This document shows positions 16,230-20,834 of a stretch of DNA of 20,834 nt, piece by piece. The DNA is taken from the NCBI GenBank assembly GCA_016930435.1, contig JAFGGQ010000023.1, forward strand, positions 1 to 20,834, given 5' to 3'. The stretch is from a bacterium. GTDB lineage: Bacteria; UBP14; UBA6098; JAFGQG01. A model generated the notes under the pieces. The model was not told the origin of the DNA. It did not search any database and saw nothing but the letters and a program-made list of their open reading frames with translations. Numbering within the stretch: position 1 is the stretch's first letter; each line of letters begins with the position of its first letter. Made by a program: the position numbers and the translations under genes.

Positions 16230-19200
16230 ATGCGCCATTCAAATATTTACAGAATTTTACTATTAGGTTTATTATTTATATTTCCTATTGTACAAGTTGG
16301 GTTTAACGAGCCTTTAAGTTCAGGACCGGAACCTATAGACTATGCTTCCTGGAAAGCGGAAAGGGCTTTATTGGGTGAAGATGGTGGAGGAATTGCCCGG
16401 ACACTTGAACCGATGGAAGTAAGCTCCGGCAATGGTTATGTTCATGTTCGCATGAATCAGCCCGATGCCGAGTTTTTAGAAGGTGCGGATCCCAATGGAT
16501 TAAGTAACTACAAGCGTTTGATGTATAGTTATCCTGATTATTGGGGACCTATTTCTACTTCCTGGATACTCTACAAAGTCGATGGTTTTGCAGCCGATAA
16601 AACGGCCAGCGGCGGAGCGCTGGGTAATGCTGATCTTACCTACAATGATGCCGGTACATTAGTTGCGGTTTGGAATGATTACCATGGCGTTCGGATACAA
16701 CAGGAGCTTAGCCCGGTATCACTTGGTGCAAGTCCGGGTGACAACGAACAGATCCGTTTTAGGGTTAAGTTCACCCCTGTTGACGGTTCCTGCCATGATG
16801 TAGGCTGCATTATCCATTACGATACGATGCTTGACTCCGATGATGGTGCCTCTATTTCCACAGCATTTGGATATTCCGGAGTATCCGAGATATTTTACGC
16901 TCCCAGTATTCCTAATATCTGGCGGGCTTATGAGGGGGGTTATCCCCCGGTCCCAGGCAACCTTCAATCTTTGGGAATTCTGGTAGGATTCGAAGCGGTT
17001 ATGCCCGATATATTTTACTATGGCCGTTGGCCCGTTATATCCGGCTATGGTTGGGCACATGCATCATGGGAGATAGGCGTGGGATTCGGCGGTGATACCG
17101 CTGTACTGGTAAAATGGCTTCAACATAATGTATGCCCGGGAGATACCTTGACCTATGCAACATATTACGGAATCGGTGAACTCGCTTCTGTGTTGCTTAG
17201 TATCTCACACTCTCCCGCAACCATTTATTCCGGTTGCTATAGCTTTGCCCCTAACCCTATTACTATAGACGCTATAATTACCAACATCGGTGAAGATGAG
17301 GCAAACAATACCCAGGCCTGGATTGAATTTGACCGGCACGTCTTCTCTATCGCAACAGGCGATAGTCTTTTTAACCTGGGAACATTGGAAGATTTCGGGG
17401 GATCGGATACAGCTCGCTGGGTTTTGAACATCGAACCTGCATTGGAAGATACAATTATATGTTATACTGTTGCTGTTACCGCTGATGATATGGATTCCGC
17501 GATTTCCGAGGAATACTGTATTTACATACCACCTCGCAACGATTTTCGGATAAGCGCCGCAGCAGACGATTCCGCAATATGCTCCGGCGAATGCACACGG
17601 TTCAGGGTCGATGTGGATGGCGGCACCGAACCATTCTTTTTCGCCTGGTCGCCTTCACTTGGTATTTTGGATACTAACAATTATGAACCCTTTGTCTGCC
17701 CGGAAATTTCTGGTAGAGACACACTCCTGACCTATCGACTGATAGCTTACGATACCATGAATGGAGAAGTTGATTGTATCGATACGACTTATGTTGATCT
17801 CAGAGTACTGCAGGTACCTACGGGCACGGTTAATAATGACACTATCTGGTATGGGGAAGTAGGTACACTGACAGTAGTCCCGGAACCAGCTACTGGTAAC
17901 AGATATGAATGGAGTACATGGGATACTACTCAAAGCATTTTCGATAGCCCTCCGGTTACTTCCCAATACTATGTAACCATATATCATGGCATCTGTGTTT
18001 CTGAAGCGATCGCGGGAACCATTTTTGTGCTGACCGATACACTTCCGCCTGAAGGCGTTTTAATACTGCCGCTTCCGGATTCCTACTCGGCCTGTTCACT
18101 TCAGCAGATCATCGCGGCTTTCACAGACAACTGGAGCCTGGTAACCGATTCACTCATCCTGATTATTAACGGGGACACGATCCGGGGTGATTCTCCATAT
18201 ATAACCTGGCTGGGAGATTCCATGGCGGACACCATGGTCTTTAACCCACCACCCGGATATTTCAGCGATGGCGAAGTAGTCGAGGTTTTTATCCAGATGT
18301 TCGATTTCTTCGGAAACCCACTGAATGAACCCCTGATTTGGTCATTTATTATCGATTACAGCCCTCCGGCGGTTTGGGGAGAAATCCCACCGAACATAAG
18401 TGTCGTTACCGAAGGCGCACCTTCAATATCCGTTCATATTGCCGATAGCGGCAGTGGATTGGATCTGGACAACCTCGCCTTTGTGATCGAAGGGATTACG
18501 TATCCATACGGATCTACCGGAATTTTTTACAACCCGGCTACAGGGGAATTCCGATTTGAACCATCAGCATTGGGACTACGTTTTCTTGATGGTGATACTA
18601 TAAGGGTTTGCCTTACCGGTATCCGCGATCTTCCTGACTATTGCGGACCAAATACCGGCGATGATTATTGCTGGGAATTCTATATAGTGCTGTCAGCACC
18701 CTATGCGGTGATACAGGAACCCTATAATGGTACCTATTCAGCATGCAATGACCAGGGCGTTGTTGTCTATATTATCAACGATTATGATATCGATCCCGCT
18801 TCAATTCGATTTTCTGCTCGAGGGAGTACCTATGAGATATCCGATCCTGAATTGTCATTTTCCGATTCCCTATTGACCTATCAACCCTTACCAGGAACCT
18901 GGACCCATGCCGAAACGGTACTGGTCAGTCTGGATAGTGCGGACAATATTCATGGCTTTCACCTCACGGGAGCTCCCGTGGAGTGGGAATTCATTATTGA
19001 CCTTTCCGGCCCCCTTGTTACCGGTATTGATCCCGCGCCGTTTTCCGTCGTTCCGGATCCCTCACCATTGATCTCAATGATCCTTTCCGATGACTTAAGC
19101 GGGTTAGATGAGAGTTCAATCAACCTTACTGTCAATGGTATTTCCTATAGCAGCTCACATTTTGCCGTATTCTGGGACGGGGACAGCCTTGCCTTTGACC

Positions 19201-20834
19201 CCGTGTTACTGGGGATCAGCTATGGCGACGGGGATACAGTTAGAATATGTTTGCATGCCGAAGATTCCCCCGATTATTGCGACCCCAATGAACTTGACAC
19301 CTGCTGGTACTATATTATCGGTATTGAAGGGCCCGTAATGACAATCCTGGAACCCATGAATAACACTTACAGCTCCTGCGATGATCAGGCTGTACTGATT
19401 GCCCTGAATGATCCCGATGGAGTACAGGCTTCATCAATCGAACTGATAGTCCAGGGCATTCACTATGGGGTAAGCGACTCTCGGCTCCGCTTCCGGAACG
19501 ATACCTTGCGCTTTATCCCAAATCCAACCTGGTCTAATGGCGATATCATCGAAGTAATGCTTACGGTAGCAAATGATATTTATGGCAGCCCACTGCAGAA
19601 CCCTACTACATGGAGTTTTATTATCGACCTTCAACCGCCTGTTATCCAGAATACATCGCCCGAATACCTTATTGTAAACGATCCTTTAATACCTATTTCC
19701 GTAGAAGTTTACGATTCGCTTAGCGGTCTGGACCCGGCTTCAATTGCCCTCATCGTTAATGGCTTATCTTATTCCTCGATCTCCGCGGGTATCACTTTTG
19801 ACTGGGATTATTCGGGAGCGTTTCCTCTATTAACCGTTAATTTTGACCCCGCTCTGGCCGGAGTAAGTTTCACACATAACGAAACCGTGTACGTATGCCT
19901 GCAAGCGGGTGACGATCCCCATTATTGTGCCCCTAATGAGAACGAGATTTGCTGGGAATTCTTTCTGGACACCAGGGGCCCTTATTCCCGGCTCCTTACA
20001 AACATACATGGATTATTCTCAGCATGTTCCCTGCAAGGTTTCTCAATCGCTATCTGGGATACTGCTATTGCACACGGAGTGGATACAGCCTCAATTATCC
20101 TGAATATTAACGGGACTGACCTCAGTCTGGGTACACACCCCGATTTAACATGGTCAGGCGATACCCTGTTCTTCCAACCGTCAGTTCCCTGGGCTGATGG
20201 AGAAATTATCACAGCATATCTGACCGCAGCCCTCGATGCTTATGGCAATCCCTTAACCACCGCTGATACCTTCAGCATTACTATGGATCTGACTCCGCCC
20301 GTTATCTCTGCCATGGCTCCGGGACCGGGCTGGGTAATCGAGGATACTGACCCCATCATTAGTTTTATAATCCTCGATATTCTTAGCGGAGTTAATTACG
20401 ACGGCGTGATCGTCGAAGTCAATGATACTATGTATGACCTGTCTAATCCGGAGTTTTCACGTGCAGGGTCACTTTTTACCTTTGATGTTAGCATTTCCAC
20501 TACCATTGACTTGACCGGAGGGGATACGGTAACCGTGTGTGTTTTTGCAGCCGACATGCCAGATACCTGCTCCCCAAACAGGATGGAATACTGCTGGGAG
20601 TTTTCTCTTTCACGGGGGGGACCGGTAGCCCACGCTGTAGAGCCACTGGAATCCCTTTATTCCGCTTGTGACAGCCAGAGCATTATTATTGATCTGGCCG
20701 ATTCCAATGGCATCGATGAATACACGATCGAACTCGAGATCAATGGTGTAGTTTATCATATTTATAATCCGGAACTTGAATATGTGGGAACATCACTGAT
20801 ATTTACTCCTATACCGCTATTTCCAAGCGGGGAG
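16230..20834 (+). CDS. Giant secreted repeat protein with Ig-like modules, 3' end missing
   Basis: I read this frame codon by codon: it opens with ATG at 16230, five bases after AGGAGAG, and has no stop in 1535 codons up to the last base of the window. Residues 1-25 are a signal peptide (RILLLGLLFIFPIV). Residues 30-300 are a beta-rich domain I do not recognise, with a DTMLDSDDGA segment at 198. Residues about 325-435 look like a CARDB or similar adhesion-type sandwich (ITIDAIITNIGEDEA). Residues 439-601 look like two PKD/SprB-type domains. From residue 607 two module types alternate to the window edge. There are no catalytic motifs and no membrane helix after the signal. It is probably an extracellular adhesin or surface-layer filament; a C-terminal sorting domain would be expected beyond the window. 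The divergent neighbour encodes another secreted protein. Confidence 0.9.
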   Translation, partial: MRHSNIYRILLLGLLFIFPIVQVGFNEPLSSGPEPIDYASWKAERALLGEDGGGIARTLEPMEVSSGNGYVHVRMNQPDAEFLEGADPNGLSNYKRLMYSYPDYWGPISTSWILYKVDGFAADKTASGGALGNADLTYNDAGTLVAVWNDYHGVRIQQELSPVSLGASPGDNEQIRFRVKFTPVDGSCHDVGCIIHYDTMLDSDDGASISTAFGYSGVSEIFYAPSIPNIWRAYEGGYPPVPGNLQSLGILVGFEAVMPDIFYYGRWPVISGYGWAHASWEIGVGFGGDTAVLVKWLQHNVCPGDTLTYATYYGIGELASVLLSISHSPATIYSGCYSFAPNPITIDAIITNIGEDEANNTQAWIEFDRHVFSIATGDSLFNLGTLEDFGGSDTARWVLNIEPALEDTIICYTVAVTADDMDSAISEEYCIYIPPRNDFRISAAADDSAICSGECTRFRVDVDGGTEPFFFAWSPSLGILDTNNYEPFVCPEISGRDTLLTYRLIAYDTMNGEVDCIDTTYVDLRVLQVPTGTVNNDTIWYGEVGTLTVVPEPATGNRYEWSTWDTTQSIFDSPPVTSQYYVTIYHGICVSEAIAGTIFVLTDTLPPEGVLILPLPDSYSACSLQQIIAAFTDNWSLVTDSLILIINGDTIRGDSPYITWLGDSMADTMVFNPPPGYFSDGEVVEVFIQMFDFFGNPLNEPLIWSFIIDYSPPAVWGEIPPNISVVTEGAPSISVHIADSGSGLDLDNLAFVIEGITYPYGSTGIFYNPATGEFRFEPSALGLRFLDGDTIRVCLTGIRDLPDYCGPNTGDDYCWEFYIVLSAPYAVIQEPYNGTYSACNDQGVVVYIINDYDIDPASIRFSARGSTYEISDPELSFSDSLLTYQPLPGTWTHAETVLVSLDSADNIHGFHLTGAPVEWEFIIDLSGPLVTGIDPAPFSVVPDPSPLISMILSDDLSGLDESSINLTVNGISYSSSHFAVFWDGDSLAFDPVLLGISYGDGDTVRICLHAEDSPDYCDPNELDTCWYYIIGIEGPVMTILEPMNNTYSSCDDQAVLIALNDPDGVQASSIELIVQGIHYGVSDSRLRFRNDTLRFIPNPTWSNGDIIEVMLTVANDIYGSPLQNPTTWSFIIDLQPPVIQNTSPEYLIVNDPLIPISVEVYDSLSGLDPASIALIVNGLSYSSISAGITFDWDYSGAFPLLTVNFDPALAGVSFTHNETVYVCLQAGDDPHYCAPNENEICWEFFLDTRGPYSRLLTNIHGLFSACSLQGFSIAIWDTAIAHGVDTASIILNINGTDLSLGTHPDLTWSGDTLFFQPSVPWADGEIITAYLTAALDAYGNPLTTADTFSITMDLTPPVISAMAPGPGWVIEDTDPIISFIILDILSGVNYDGVIVEVNDTMYDLSNPEFSRAGSLFTFDVSISTTIDLTGGDTVTVCVFAADMPDTCSPNRMEYCWEFSLSRGGPVAHAVEPLESLYSACDSQSIIIDLADSNGIDEYTIELEINGVVYHIYNPELEYVGTSLIFTPIPLFPSGE
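18048..20834 (+). repeat. Alternating A/B module supra-repeat, four full units and part of a fifth
   Basis: Units start near 18048, 18696, 19329, 19977 and 20619, giving 216, 211, 216 and 214 residues. Each unit is an A module of about 105 residues followed by a B module of about 110. A modules start with a GP...EP...YSAC signature, and most end in W-[SE]-FIID-x-x-PP (FSITMD in unit 4). B modules have D.-SG-[LV]-[DN] near the start, then GDTVRVCL-type strands, a DYC-x-PN turn and CWEF. Cys codons of the A signature sit at 18093, 18744, 19377, 20025 and 20667. The DNA is too diverged to be a recent tandem duplication, so the array is old and kept by selection. Confidence 0.85.

Noticed and set aside
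16719-20212. Several minus-strand and frame-shifted plus-strand ORFs of 60-115 codons in the right third
   Set aside because: All lie inside the continuous 1535-codon frame from 16230, have no ribosome sites or recognisable domains, and are shadows of that gene.
18048-20834. Recent tandem DNA duplication or assembly repeat
   Set aside because: The units are clearly alike in protein but well diverged in DNA and differ in length, so this is not an assembly artefact or recent duplication.
1-20834. Defence systems, CRISPR arrays, prophage or insertion sequences
   Set aside because: I found no direct-repeat/spacer array, transposase, integrase, terminal inverted repeats or defence-type domains on either strand.

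Overview
The window comes from a Gram-negative (diderm) bacterium, most likely an uncultivated lineage of the Fibrobacteres-Chlorobi-Bacteroidetes (FCB) superphylum or a neighbouring candidate phylum such as Cloacimonetes, Marinimicrobia, KSB1 or Zixibacteria. The clues are a fused LpxC-FabZ lipid A protein, a secreted protein ending in a YPNPF-type Por/type IX sorting domain, an LVIVD-repeat beta-propeller protein and moderate GC content judged by eye. The exact phylum cannot be fixed from these clues alone.

Region 1 (2-6250, + strand): a HEAT-repeat protein cut by the left edge, a small DUF1844 protein, then a surface-glycan group. The group holds a membrane-anchored GT2 glycosyltransferase, a GT4 glycosyltransferase and a non-hydrolysing UDP-GlcNAc 2-epimerase, followed by a class III PLP aminotransferase. 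Several neighbours overlap by 11-14 bases, which suggests translational coupling.

Region 2 (6283-13798, + strand): a housekeeping and envelope-biogenesis run of ribonuclease G, ribosomal protein L21 with an unusual acidic tail, BamA, an OmpH/Skp-like periplasmic chaperone, LpxD and LpxC-FabZ. These genes build the outer membrane: BamA and Skp handle its proteins, while LpxD, LpxC and FabZ make lipid A. The usual partners rpmA (after rplU) and lpxA (after lpxC-fabZ) are not beside them in this window.

Region 3 (13811-20834): two secreted-protein genes diverge from a 268-base AT-rich spacer. The minus-strand gene encodes a protein of about 716 residues with roughly 14 LVIVD-type blades and a C-terminal sorting domain; its stop lies 12 bases from the lpxC-fabZ stop. 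The plus-strand gene starts at 16230 and stays open for 1535 codons to the right edge. It encodes a giant secreted protein whose second half alternates two kinds of beta-sandwich-like module in a supra-repeat of 211-217 residues with a fixed pattern of four cysteines. This giant repeat protein is the most unusual content of the window.

I saw no tRNA, rRNA, CRISPR array, insertion sequence or phage gene. No gene-free stretch exceeds 300 bases.
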